Source: a virus. Taken from it: 40,101 nt of DNA. Location: positions 1-40,101 of IMG/VR virus record IMGVR_UViG_3300016457_000312. One strand, written 5' to 3'. The number at the start of each line of letters is the position of its first letter. Within the stretch, counting starts at the first letter, position 1. Below are positions 26,446 to 36,104 of this stretch, in pieces. The position numbers and the translations under genes are program-made. The notes under the pieces are model-generated. The model was not told the DNA's origin. It searched no databases and worked only from the letters and a program-made list of their open reading frames with translations.

Positions 26446-29159
26446 GGGTTTTACTACTATTCATATTGCTGTTAGCTGGTGGCGTCTACGCCCAAGAGGC
26501 TCCAGATATTCAGCTTTTGCGAATTGAGAAGTTCTTAGGTCTCAATACGGCCGATGTGCGCCCGCCTGAAGGTGCGGCTGTGGTCGCGCACAATGTAGAC
26601 CTGTCTCGCAATAAGGTTGGGACGGTGGCGAAGCGGTACGGTTTCGATAAGATTGATTCCCTGACAAGCATTGACGGCATTGTGTTACTTGAGGCGTTGC
26701 AGTTCAACGACGGCAGTAAGTATATGATGGTCATTGGTAAAGACCCCGACAGCGGATGGGGTCGCATTTATGTCAGCAATGAAGGATCAGAGAACTTTGA
26801 GCAAGATTCATTGACCTTGTTGTATTCCAGGGTAGTCATTACGGGGGTTTGGTCGGTAGCAAAATTACGAGATCAGTTCTATGTGACGACGAGTGAGGGG
26901 CGTGGAATTATAATAGGGAAGAACGCCAACGGTTTTTATGCTCGCCCATTCCCGGTGCTGGCTCCGGGTGAACCTCTAATTGTTCCTTTTGATACTATAG
27001 CTGGTGAGAACAATGCCTATAAGTTGAATGGGACGTATAGGTATGCTTTCAAATTAAACCGTCCGAGTAATCCGACTTATGACGGGTTCTCGTATATTAG
27101 TCCCCCGATAAAGGTTGATAATGGCAGGGTTTACCTTCGAGATTTTCAATGGATGTCGGCGGATACCGGCGACACGAGAGATACAACTACGGTAGCTATT
27201 TTTCGTACTCGCGGGGATGTCGGAGCAATAGACGCCAGCGATTCCGCCTTTTTTGTCCCATCGTTATATGGAGAGCATACTGGAGTATATCCAGATGGTG
27301 CTGACTCTTTGGCAAATTGGGTTGTTATTGACAGTATGCCCGACATCTACCTATCGGCGGCTACAACAACACCCTTGATTGATGACGACTTGACAGGGTT
27401 TGATGAAAACACCCCCGCAGACTTTACGCGCCGGTATGGTGCGCCGGGATATATTACAAGGACAGCGTGGGTTGCGGGTGATACTGCCGCCGACGGATCG
27501 CCTCACGGTGTCTATGGTGGTTGGCCCTCTCCTGAAGGTGTATTGTTGGCTCAGGGGGTCGCCTATGCGTGTACTTACATAGATACCTTGAGTGGTCAAG
27601 AGTCACCTCTTGGTGCCGCCCATATTATTGAGAGGGACCAAAGCGATACGGTGATGTCTTATACACTATCCATCCCCCGTCCATCGACGGGGGTGTCAGG
27701 TATAGCCGTCAACCTATATCGGGCGGCGGTACGGGTAACACAAAACGAGATCAATGGTTGTGGAATTGCTATTTGGAATTTTGGCGAAAAGCCTGATTCT
27801 TGGGGTGGAATAATTGAACGGCTTGGTGAGATTAAGCAAAATTTCTGTGGCGATGAATTGAAGGCTTTGATTAGTGACTATGGTGTACCATCTACAGTTA
27901 TCATGGACCCGGTACTGTCGGTGGAAGGGTTTCATCCGGTATTCAACACTGTAAACTGGCGAGACCTGATTATTACCGATACGGTTTATGTTGAGCAATA
28001 TAAGTTGGTTGAGCAGATTTCGGATACATCTACGACATACACCGACACCCTGAGATACGACAGCCTGTCCACCCATCGGCCATACCAAGAGAATCACGTT
28101 CCGCCATTTCTAAAATCCACCTTTGCGTTCAACGCTCGCCTTTATGGGGTCGATGGTAACAACCTCTATCGTTCCAACGTATCCGATCCTGATTCCTGGG
28201 GTCTGTTTGATTTTATTGAGGTCAATCCGGGTTTCGACCAGTTGACGGTAGCGTGGCCCGGTCAGTACGCCATTAGGGCAATGAAGGCGCTATCAAACTA
28301 TAACATTGATTGGCGTATTTTTGTTGAGCCGGAGATTGTCGGTCATTGGGGTTGTATCGCGCCCAAGTCTTTTGCACTATCACCGGCCGGGCCTATTTAC
28401 CTTAGTGATGCGGGGGTTGTTCTTGAGAGGGGGGGGGAATACTTAGAACGAGAAGTTGTACCGGGGATCATCTCAAACACTTTGAGCAATTTCAATGATA
28501 TGGACCCATTGACTCGCAAGGATGCGCGTGGTGCCTGGTTACCGCGTGAACAGCAGTATTGGTTATGCGTCAATGATACAACTTTCATTTGGGATTGGCA
28601 GGCGACTAAGCGACTTGGGGAGAATGTCTGGACCACTTCAAGTATTACGTTTGCTGGTGGGACGCTTTACGATACCGATGATGAGTTTGCAGTCGTACCT
28701 GGTCGGTCGTTTTACTTTTGGAAAGAGGACGATAACCGGATATATCGGTACGGTCAGGGAATCACGAAAGAGGAGTATGATTACGATTACAAGGGCACCG
28801 ATACGGCTTACGATCATATAGTGATGACTTACACGACAGGGCCGTTATTGTGGAACAGGGAAAAGTCACAAATACGAGGGTTTGGGTTGTTGACAGATTA
28901 TGACGGAGGCAGGCAGGCCGAGATATTGTATGTGAACCCTCTTAATGAGTCTGGGGCAGCCCTTGCCGGTGCGGTCGGGTTTCATACTTTGTCTGCTCGA
29001 TTTATCAAGCAGAGAACCGTAGTTACGCCAGCACTGTATTATCAGATAGAAATTAAGTCGTCGACGTTGACACCTTTCGCCCTGACAACGGGGCTGGCTA
29101 TTGAGGCACTTGACGTATATTACATCCCCAATGCGGAAAGAATACCGTTTAATCAATAG
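26442..29159 (+). CDS. Tail nozzle (tail tubular protein B-like) with Sec signal peptide
   Basis: The 905-residue protein begins with MRVLLLFILLLAGGVYA then QEAPD, a clear signal peptide. The next 60 residues (FLGLNTADVRPPEGAAVVAHNVDL, KVGTVAKRYGF) match the start of nozzle/tail tubular B and similar beta-rich tail proteins. The rest is strand-rich with Ig-like and propeller-like texture (RNHVPPFLKS-type loops, FAFNARLYGVDGNNLYRSNV, FDQLTVAWPGQYAIRAM). Length and order after the adaptors support a nozzle forming the lower short tail. Codon use and composition match its neighbours, so the signal peptide was not obviously added recently. Confidence 0.65.
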   Translation: MRVLLLFILLLAGGVYAQEAPDIQLLRIEKFLGLNTADVRPPEGAAVVAHNVDLSRNKVGTVAKRYGFDKIDSLTSIDGIVLLEALQFNDGSKYMMVIGKDPDSGWGRIYVSNEGSENFEQDSLTLLYSRVVITGVWSVAKLRDQFYVTTSEGRGIIIGKNANGFYARPFPVLAPGEPLIVPFDTIAGENNAYKLNGTYRYAFKLNRPSNPTYDGFSYISPPIKVDNGRVYLRDFQWMSADTGDTRDTTTVAIFRTRGDVGAIDASDSAFFVPSLYGEHTGVYPDGADSLANWVVIDSMPDIYLSAATTTPLIDDDLTGFDENTPADFTRRYGAPGYITRTAWVAGDTAADGSPHGVYGGWPSPEGVLLAQGVAYACTYIDTLSGQESPLGAAHIIERDQSDTVMSYTLSIPRPSTGVSGIAVNLYRAAVRVTQNEINGCGIAIWNFGEKPDSWGGIIERLGEIKQNFCGDELKALISDYGVPSTVIMDPVLSVEGFHPVFNTVNWRDLIITDTVYVEQYKLVEQISDTSTTYTDTLRYDSLSTHRPYQENHVPPFLKSTFAFNARLYGVDGNNLYRSNVSDPDSWGLFDFIEVNPGFDQLTVAWPGQYAIRAMKALSNYNIDWRIFVEPEIVGHWGCIAPKSFALSPAGPIYLSDAGVVLERGGEYLEREVVPGIISNTLSNFNDMDPLTRKDARGAWLPREQQYWLCVNDTTFIWDWQATKRLGENVWTTSSITFAGGTLYDTDDEFAVVPGRSFYFWKEDDNRIYRYGQGITKEEYDYDYKGTDTAYDHIVMTYTTGPLLWNREKSQIRGFGLLTDYDGGRQAEILYVNPLNESGAALAGAVGFHTLSARFIKQRTVVTPALYYQIEIKSSTLTPFALTTGLAIEALDVYYIPNAERIPFNQ

Positions 29160-29168
29160 GAGTATAAG

Positions 29169-29576
29169 ATGGTAGACCCAGGTACAGCATATTTGTTAGC
29201 ACAGGGCGGAAAGACGGGACTTGACCTGATAGGCTCCCTGCTTGGTATGGGGGGCAAGAAGAAAGCCCAGGGGCTGTTTGATATGTCTCTTGCGGAATTG
29301 GAGGCATTACAAGGCAAGTCGGTTTTAGACGTTGGAAAGATTCGGACCACCAACCGAGCGGCGATGCTCCCCCGCGCTAAGGAGCTTGGGGATCAAATGT
29401 CTCGCCGGTTCAATATGGATCAACCACGAGCGCAGAAGTATTTTACGGATCAGTTGTTCGATGAGGAAGCAAAACAGTTGCCTGGTCTGATGGAGCGTAA
29501 CCAACGGGCCACTTCGTTACGTGATCTTGATATCCGAAAGGCGTTAATGCGGGCGCGGGCATCGCAGTTAGGGTGA
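29169..29576 (+). CDS. Small internal virion protein candidate
   Basis: The 135-residue protein has AGGAG six bases before its ATG. It begins with a Gly-rich amphipathic part (AYLLAQGGKTGLDLIGSLLGMGGKKKAQ) and continues in basic helices (AMLPRAKELGDQMSRRFNMD, RDLDIRKALMRARASQLG). Such proteins after the nozzle gene in podoviruses are often internal or ejection proteins. No family is recognised. Confidence 0.5.
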   Translation: MVDPGTAYLLAQGGKTGLDLIGSLLGMGGKKKAQGLFDMSLAELEALQGKSVLDVGKIRTTNRAAMLPRAKELGDQMSRRFNMDQPRAQKYFTDQLFDEEAKQLPGLMERNQRATSLRDLDIRKALMRARASQLG

Positions 29577-29580
29577 TATT

Positions 29581-30597
29581 ATGGGGCGAGTAACCACAGG
29601 CGGGACAATTGGTGATGTGCTGAAGCGGACGGGACAAGACTTGCCCCGCCTGGCTATGACGCTGGCTGATTTGCAGTACAGGAAAGAACAGCAGGAGCGT
29701 CAGGGTACTCTTGACACTCAGAACTTGGAACATCAGGGGGTGATGGAGCAACAGGGACAGGAACGCAACGACTTGGCGGCTCAAGGTGCAAAGATAGCGC
29801 AACAGAACGCCGACCTGAGGTTTGCTCAAGCGCAGAAGCAGATGCTTGGCGCAATGGGGGGACAACCACAAGAAACGCAACAGTTCGAGAATGAAAAAGA
29901 TTACAACCTCTATTTACGGCTTAATCGCCCCGATCAGTATTGGAGTGATAAGGAACGAGAGGCCAGTATTAAGCGAGGGGCAGGTAAAACAACCAAGCCT
30001 GCCAGCGTTGTTCCTGACATTGAGAAGTTCAGGGGTCAAGAGGCTGAGATAGAGAAGAATATCCAGAACTATCTTGGTGGCCCCAACGTAACGAGTGTCG
30101 ACGCCCAAGGTCAGCCGATTCCCGTCTATCGAGAAGATTCTCCGTTACAGGCGATTGACGACTACGGTCAGCCCCGATGGAAAGAAGAGCCGCCGACATT
30201 AGAGAATTATCTTGGTCGGCAGGCGGCCGATACGAGCATATTCCTACGCCAAACAGCGGGACAGCCACCAGAGGCGAAAACTCGGTACGGTGAGGCTCTC
30301 AGTGAGGCTATGCCTGGCATGGAACCTTGGATTCGGGAATACTTGTACGGAGAGGAACCTGAGCCAACTCAACCAACTCGACAAGAAATAGGCAGGGAGC
30401 AAGCGGGGACTGACGCCAGATCAGCGGTCGAATGGCAACGAGGGCAACAGGGGCCAACGCCCCTTGCTCCAGCTTGGCAAGATTGGGGTTTCAATTCAAA
30501 AGAGGAAGCTATAGCGGATTTGGAGGCGAGTTACAAGGCTGGTGAGATCCCCAAGATTCAATATGAACAATACCTGAAGATGCTCGGAGTGCAATAG
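29581..30597 (+). CDS. Gln-rich internal virion protein candidate
   Basis: The 338-residue protein is helical and rich in Gln, Arg and Glu (LADLQYRKEQQERQGTLDTQ, RFAQAQKQMLGAMGG), a coiled-coil stretch at about residues 25-95, followed by Pro-rich, likely disordered segments. The position between a small internal protein and the 1835-residue protein fits an ejection-core component. Its stop shares a base with the next GTG (TAGTG), suggesting coupled, stoichiometric synthesis. Confidence 0.5.
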   Translation: MGRVTTGGTIGDVLKRTGQDLPRLAMTLADLQYRKEQQERQGTLDTQNLEHQGVMEQQGQERNDLAAQGAKIAQQNADLRFAQAQKQMLGAMGGQPQETQQFENEKDYNLYLRLNRPDQYWSDKEREASIKRGAGKTTKPASVVPDIEKFRGQEAEIEKNIQNYLGGPNVTSVDAQGQPIPVYREDSPLQAIDDYGQPRWKEEPPTLENYLGRQAADTSIFLRQTAGQPPEAKTRYGEALSEAMPGMEPWIREYLYGEEPEPTQPTRQEIGREQAGTDARSAVEWQRGQQGPTPLAPAWQDWGFNSKEEAIADLEASYKAGEIPKIQYEQYLKMLGVQ

Positions 30598-33500
30598 TGC
30601 CGAGTCCTCCGTGGCGACAACCTCAACAGGCACGGCCAACCCCGCCGTGGCGACAAACGGGGCCTGATGCGCCCAATGGCAGGTCATTGGAACAGATACA
30701 GCCTGATATTCAGTCTGTTTCACAAGGGGGCGGATCCGGTTATCAACACCCGGCATTTGAAGCAAGGAAGCCCTTTCTCCCTGAGTCCATAGGTACGGGT
30801 TACCCTATAGCCAATCTACTCTGGTCAAAGGTTCTCCGTCCCGGCGCGTCCCATATTTCCGAAAAAGTTGGTGACGCTATTTCTCGTATGCGTGAGGGCG
30901 GGGCATCCCTTTCAAGGCGTTTCTCTGATGCGGGGAAAGCCGCCAACCTTTTCGTGGAAAACGAAATAACGGGTGTACCCCGACCTGAGGCTGAAATATC
31001 CGAGGGGCCAGGTATAATGCGTCAGACCCGTATGGGTGATCCGGCAACCGGAATGGATGTCGGCCCGGTCCCCTGGTCTAAAGCTGAACTGAAATATCGA
31101 GACCTAAAGGAAAACTCGCCCACCGGTGTTGCTGAGTTAATGCAAGTACCCCGATATATGACTCGGCGGACAACTATAGCCCCACAGTTCTTTGGACACT
31201 TTGCCGCGACGGCGTTAGAACCCGAACATGGCAGGACACCGGAAGAACAGGCCGGAGGGTGGTCTGGCAATATCGGTAGTGCTATGGGTGAAGAAGTCAA
31301 GGGTCTTGGTGGAATGGCCACCGCTATTCCGGCAACAGCAATCACCGCAATGGCTAATCTGAGCGGCGAATCCGTGATGGATCGGTTCAGACGCTATCAA
31401 TCCGGTGAAGTTGGTGGTGAAATTGAGGGTGACTTTGAGCGCACGAAGCGTTGGTACAAGTGGCTAACGGGCAATGAACTGACCGAACAAGAGTTTGCCA
31501 ACATGGTCGCTGGCGTGTACGAGGCACCCGAAACGGCTGAGTTTGCCTTACGTATGGGGGGTGAAGCGTTCGGTGGCGCGGTTAAAGGCGGTCGCTCACT
31601 CGCTGGTATAATGAGGAAGAAACCGCCAAAGATGCCGCCAAACGTACCGCCAAAGATGCCGTTAGGTGAACCTAAAGCTCCAAAGCCTGTCGTTAAACCC
31701 CCGATTTCACGGGAAACTGGCAAGAAACCGGCTAAAAGTGCGGTTGTTTTGCAGTCTCCCAAACAAATAGCTAATGGGCTTGGTGTCAAGATTACCGGCA
31801 AACAAGAAGATTTTGTCAAGCCAAACGGTAAGATCATCAAGGGACATTATGAGATATATGATCCTAAGACTGGGGGCAATTACAACGTCAAGGATATTGG
31901 CGAGTTGTCGACTAAGGTGGCCGAGAAACGCATTGAGTTCGATAAGGGCAGTACAATCGCCGAGAAGGGCGAGACCAAGTACCAATATGGTAATAGCCAG
32001 GCCACGATCCCGAAGGAGACCGAGGCCGCCCAAGGACTGAAGGGTGCTCGCTCCAAGATTGCCCAGAAAGATCATATGGCCCAGGGGACCGACGTCGGCG
32101 GGGACCATGTGACCGTTCGCTACGGCATCAAGGGCGACAACACGGCCGGTATTCGGAAGTATCTGGAGGAGCAATCGCCATTCCAGGTGACGCTCCGCTC
32201 ATCAAAGAAATTCGAGCCGAGCGAGTCCAGCGACAACGCGGCGGTCATCTATGCTCCAGCCGAATCCGCTGATCTGAGCCGCCTAAACGTTGAGCTGGAA
32301 AGTCACGGCGATTTCATTCCACCGACTCAAGGTAAGTATAAGCCCCATGCGACCATAGCCTATGTCAAGCCGGAAGCCGCAGACAAGTATGTCGGTATGA
32401 GCGAGACCGAAGGCAAATCGTTCACGGTTGACCGGATTGTCATCTCAAAGGCGGATGGGACTAAGGAGGCTATCAAGCTGGCGAGCGCAAAGCCGCCCGT
32501 CACGCCCGAACCAGAGGCCAAGCCGCCGACTACTAAGCTAAAGGCAAGGCCAACTGTTGCAAAAACTGCAACGGTTCATCCAACTGTCAAGAAATCGTTG
32601 ACGGTTGAGGGCAAGCAACACGCTCCCCACGATATGCCTAAGGGATGGACGGTCCGCGTTCAATCTAACTGGCGCAAATCCCCAGGGTGGAAGGCCGAAG
32701 TTGATTGGCGGGAAAAACAAATTGTTTTTGAAACGAAAGCTGATGCCGCAAATCCCAGTATTGTGAACCATGAAATAGCACACATATTAATTGAAGATAA
32801 ACTTCTGGATGTTGGTTACGGGATTCAAGAAATGTCTGAAAGCAAAAGCTCGTTCTTAAACGAGTATGCTAAGACTACAAACCATATGGGTTCACCACCT
32901 AATTTTGTAAAAGAACTAATGGCTATGGATTATGGTAATTATTTATCTGACCCAACTTCTGTTACACCTAAGGTGGCTGATGTTTTTAATAAATATATGA
33001 CCAAACCCATTGCCAAGACGCAAAAAGAAGCGGCTGTTGACGTTGCCCGAAAGCGGGCGGAACGCAAGGCCAGGTCCACCGCCAAGACGCCGAAGAAGAT
33101 AGCTAAAGGCATCGCTGGCGCAACAGGTATCGCTGGAGCGTTAAAGCGAGACAAGCCGACCTCAAAAGTCAAAACCGCTCCGAAGGTTCCGACCCCTCCG
33201 CCGAAACCTCCCACAGTCAAGGGGTTACCAAGCAAGCCACATCAAATAGTTGGCTTAAGCAAGGTTGAAAACGCCGAAGTCCGCCGCCGCTATGGATTGG
33301 ATAAGTTACCGAAAGACAGGGTTGAGTCGTTTACTTATTCGGCGTCTGAGGCGAAATTGAGGGGATTGGATAAGTCGGCCATTGAAACGGCTCGTGAAGT
33401 TCTGAAGTCAAAAAGACCCTTATCAGCGACTGAGCGTGCGGGGATGAACCTTAAGGCGGCGGAACTTATTCGGGAATATGAAAAGACGGAAGCCGATGTT

Positions 33501-36104
33501 TCAAGGTTGATCGAAGAGGGGCAGATAAATAAGGCGTCACGGGCGAGAATCAGGGCTGAGGCCATATTAGACAATCTTGAGCTTTTGACCGAGGGATCGG
33601 ATGTCGGGGGCAGGGAGCTTGGAAGAGGTATGTCTATCGGTCGTATGCTGATAGACTCCGAGAGCATGGACTTGGCCTCTGTTATGCGAAGATATCGAGT
33701 GGCCAAGACGAAGCCAGCAACGGACAAGGAGATCACTCAGCAGAAAGAGCTTGTCAGGAAATATGAAGAGGCTACGGAAGAACTTGAGCGGGCCAGGGCT
33801 GAAAATAACAGGTTGATCGCTGAGAGAGAAAAGGCAATCGCCGAGCGAATCGCCGCCATTGAAACTAAGAAATCTAAAATATCGTCTCGCGCGGCCAAGT
33901 CCCGCTCTAAGATACTCACAGAGCGTGCGGACATTCAAAAACAGTTACAGGGCTTAGGGTTTAGGCGTAACGACATAACGGGCGTATCCGCAGAGGGATC
34001 GTACCTGATCGGACGGTTGGCCTTAAATTATATTCGTGAGGGCGTTGTTACATTAGATGAAGTTGTCCGTAAGGTGATCGCCGATTTTCCCGACATAACT
34101 GAACGTGATGTGTGGCGTGCCCTGAATGAGCGAGACCCCAAACGCCAACGCAAGCTACAAAGTGAAGCCCAAAGGCAAGAGAGGTTTCTGAAAAGGCAGG
34201 CCCGACTTTTAGAAAACATAGCAAAGGCGGAAGAAGGGATTTTCCACAAGCCCAAAAAGAGAGCGGAAGCTACGGCCGAGATTAAAGCCTTACAGAAAAA
34301 ATACAGACAGTTGCGGCGTGACGCTTACAAAAAAGGAAACAACGACATTCAGGCCGACCTGTTGGAACGCACCTTGTTACGTATTAGTGAAGCTACGGAG
34401 CAATTAGAGGGCCAGTATCGCTCTGTTCGTAAGGGTAAGACTATTCCATCTGAGGAAGTCGCCTCGGCTCGTGCTAAATTAAAAGAAATTCGGACTACAA
34501 TGCGGACCCAAGACAGGTTAGCCGATTTACAGGAACAGCTTCGCACCGGTGATTTTAAGGACACAAAACCCGCGCCGGCGAAAAGTGAGTCTCGTAAATT
34601 GACCAAGGCTCGCATTGATGTTAAGCGTGCCCGCAGAGCGATACAGCAAGCGAAAGAGGATGCTCGGCCCTGGGGTGTTGGCAAGGTGTGGGGTGAGCTT
34701 ATTCACACGCAGAGAACCGCTAAGGCCACAGGGGACGTGTCTTTTACCTTTAGACAGTTAATCCTCCCCGTATTAGCTCATCCCTTTGTGGCGGCGAAAG
34801 TTTCAGTCAAGGCCCTTCAAGCCATGTTCCATAGCTATACGTGTGAAAAGATAAACACATTCTTGCGGGACGGCCCGGATTCGTATATTTACGATGTCGC
34901 GGGGGTGAAGATATTAGACTCCAGTTCTCCAGTGATGTCTCAGCGGGCCGACATTTTTAGGGCGAGATTGCTTGAAAAAATCCCCGTCCTCGGTCATATT
35001 ATTAGGGGGTCGAATCGTCATGCCACAACACTTGGGAACCTTTTCCGCACATATTTATTTGATCGCTGGTACAAACAGAATCCCAATGCCACCGTTCCCG
35101 AAATGAGGGCCTACGGGGATGTTGTCAATGTGTTCACGGGCATTGGCGATCTAAGTAAACTCGGCCCGACGACTCGCAAGATTTTATCGGCTGGTTTGTG
35201 GTCTCCCGAATTAACGACCAGCAGATTCCAGGCTCCGTATATGATATGGAAGTACCGGAAGATGCCTCGCGTGCGCAAACAGATAGCGATGGAATACGCA
35301 AGGGCCATTGGAACGGGAATGACGCTCATGGCCATAGCCAAGCTCTATTGGCCAGAAGCCGATATAGGCACAAATCCCGAAGACGCCGACTTCGGGAAGA
35401 TCGTATATAAAAACTCCCATATTGATATTTGGGGTGGATTTCAACAACCGATTCGATTGATGTTGCGGGGCTTACTTATCGGGACGGATTTAGCGGGAGT
35501 TACCGGACGTGAGTTAGAGACGCGGAAAAGAGAAAAAGACTACTATAAGATTTTGTCTCAATATCTTTCATACAAGGTGTCCCCCATTGTGGGGCTTGCC
35601 CGTGAAATAACCACCGGAAAGACGGCGGTCGGGGAGAAAATATCTATCCCCGAAGCTCTAAAAGGTTCCGTCACCCCGTTTACCATACAGGATATTAAAG
35701 ACGCGAACAAGATAGAGGGTGTCGGTTGGGTTGTCGCTGGCGGGATGGCTCTTACTGGAGTTGGAATTGGTACTTATGAGCGTAAGTATGACAGGCTGGA
35801 CGCTCTCGTTGAACTCAAGAAAACTAATTACAGTGAGTACGTTAAGTCTCGGTTGGCGTGGAATAAGGCTAACCCAACGAGGAAGATCACACCCGAAGCC
35901 GTAACCAAGCACGGTAAATGGGATACGGTTGTGGCCAAACGGACGCGCAGGGAAAGTCGTATCGGTCGGTTATTGAAGTCGGGCCAGCGTGAAGAAGCGA
36001 TGAAAGCTCTGAAAGAGTGGAACGCTCGATATCCCAAGTCCACGATAACTTTGCCCTTGCAATCAACATCGAAAACACGTAAAAAAAGTAGGCCAAAAAG
36101 ATAA
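30597..36104 (+). CDS. Giant multidomain internal/ejected virion protein (1835 aa)
   Basis: The start is GTG 30597. The Pro-rich N-terminal region is followed by a Gly/Ala-rich part with hydrophobic helices (residues 230-340). A 2H-phosphoesterase-like domain at about 480-625 has HVTV (His504) and HATI (His584), two HxT motifs 80 residues apart. A zincin-like domain at about 685-800 has HEIAH (725-729). Residues 1000-1340 are mainly charged coiled coil. The C-terminal part, about 1355-1735 (FTFRQLILPVLAHPFVAAKV, NRHATTLGNLFRTYLFD, ILSAGLWSPELTTSRFQ), resembles the large module found at the end of phage polyvalent/internal proteins. It probably enters the cell with the DNA and may counter host defence early. 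The 2H region is GC-rich, the zincin region AT-rich, so modules were likely gained separately. Confidence 0.7.
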   Translation: MPSPPWRQPQQARPTPPWRQTGPDAPNGRSLEQIQPDIQSVSQGGGSGYQHPAFEARKPFLPESIGTGYPIANLLWSKVLRPGASHISEKVGDAISRMREGGASLSRRFSDAGKAANLFVENEITGVPRPEAEISEGPGIMRQTRMGDPATGMDVGPVPWSKAELKYRDLKENSPTGVAELMQVPRYMTRRTTIAPQFFGHFAATALEPEHGRTPEEQAGGWSGNIGSAMGEEVKGLGGMATAIPATAITAMANLSGESVMDRFRRYQSGEVGGEIEGDFERTKRWYKWLTGNELTEQEFANMVAGVYEAPETAEFALRMGGEAFGGAVKGGRSLAGIMRKKPPKMPPNVPPKMPLGEPKAPKPVVKPPISRETGKKPAKSAVVLQSPKQIANGLGVKITGKQEDFVKPNGKIIKGHYEIYDPKTGGNYNVKDIGELSTKVAEKRIEFDKGSTIAEKGETKYQYGNSQATIPKETEAAQGLKGARSKIAQKDHMAQGTDVGGDHVTVRYGIKGDNTAGIRKYLEEQSPFQVTLRSSKKFEPSESSDNAAVIYAPAESADLSRLNVELESHGDFIPPTQGKYKPHATIAYVKPEAADKYVGMSETEGKSFTVDRIVISKADGTKEAIKLASAKPPVTPEPEAKPPTTKLKARPTVAKTATVHPTVKKSLTVEGKQHAPHDMPKGWTVRVQSNWRKSPGWKAEVDWREKQIVFETKADAANPSIVNHEIAHILIEDKLLDVGYGIQEMSESKSSFLNEYAKTTNHMGSPPNFVKELMAMDYGNYLSDPTSVTPKVADVFNKYMTKPIAKTQKEAAVDVARKRAERKARSTAKTPKKIAKGIAGATGIAGALKRDKPTSKVKTAPKVPTPPPKPPTVKGLPSKPHQIVGLSKVENAEVRRRYGLDKLPKDRVESFTYSASEAKLRGLDKSAIETAREVLKSKRPLSATERAGMNLKAAELIREYEKTEADVSRLIEEGQINKASRARIRAEAILDNLELLTEGSDVGGRELGRGMSIGRMLIDSESMDLASVMRRYRVAKTKPATDKEITQQKELVRKYEEATEELERARAENNRLIAEREKAIAERIAAIETKKSKISSRAAKSRSKILTERADIQKQLQGLGFRRNDITGVSAEGSYLIGRLALNYIREGVVTLDEVVRKVIADFPDITERDVWRALNERDPKRQRKLQSEAQRQERFLKRQARLLENIAKAEEGIFHKPKKRAEATAEIKALQKKYRQLRRDAYKKGNNDIQADLLERTLLRISEATEQLEGQYRSVRKGKTIPSEEVASARAKLKEIRTTMRTQDRLADLQEQLRTGDFKDTKPAPAKSESRKLTKARIDVKRARRAIQQAKEDARPWGVGKVWGELIHTQRTAKATGDVSFTFRQLILPVLAHPFVAAKVSVKALQAMFHSYTCEKINTFLRDGPDSYIYDVAGVKILDSSSPVMSQRADIFRARLLEKIPVLGHIIRGSNRHATTLGNLFRTYLFDRWYKQNPNATVPEMRAYGDVVNVFTGIGDLSKLGPTTRKILSAGLWSPELTTSRFQAPYMIWKYRKMPRVRKQIAMEYARAIGTGMTLMAIAKLYWPEADIGTNPEDADFGKIVYKNSHIDIWGGFQQPIRLMLRGLLIGTDLAGVTGRELETRKREKDYYKILSQYLSYKVSPIVGLAREITTGKTAVGEKISIPEALKGSVTPFTIQDIKDANKIEGVGWVVAGGMALTGVGIGTYERKYDRLDALVELKKTNYSEYVKSRLAWNKANPTRKITPEAVTKHGKWDTVVAKRTRRESRIGRLLKSGQREEAMKALKEWNARYPKSTITLPLQSTSKTRKKSRPKR

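Noticed and set aside
31397-31840. Minus-strand ORF of 147 codons within the giant gene, and similar ones
   Set aside because: Antisense to a well-supported coding frame with no ribosome site or recognisable product.
30597-36104. Tape measure protein of a long-tailed phage
   Set aside because: The order of genes (adaptor, nozzle, internal proteins, fibre) and lack of tail tube and assembly chaperone genes fit a short tail; the domains are not tape-measure-like.
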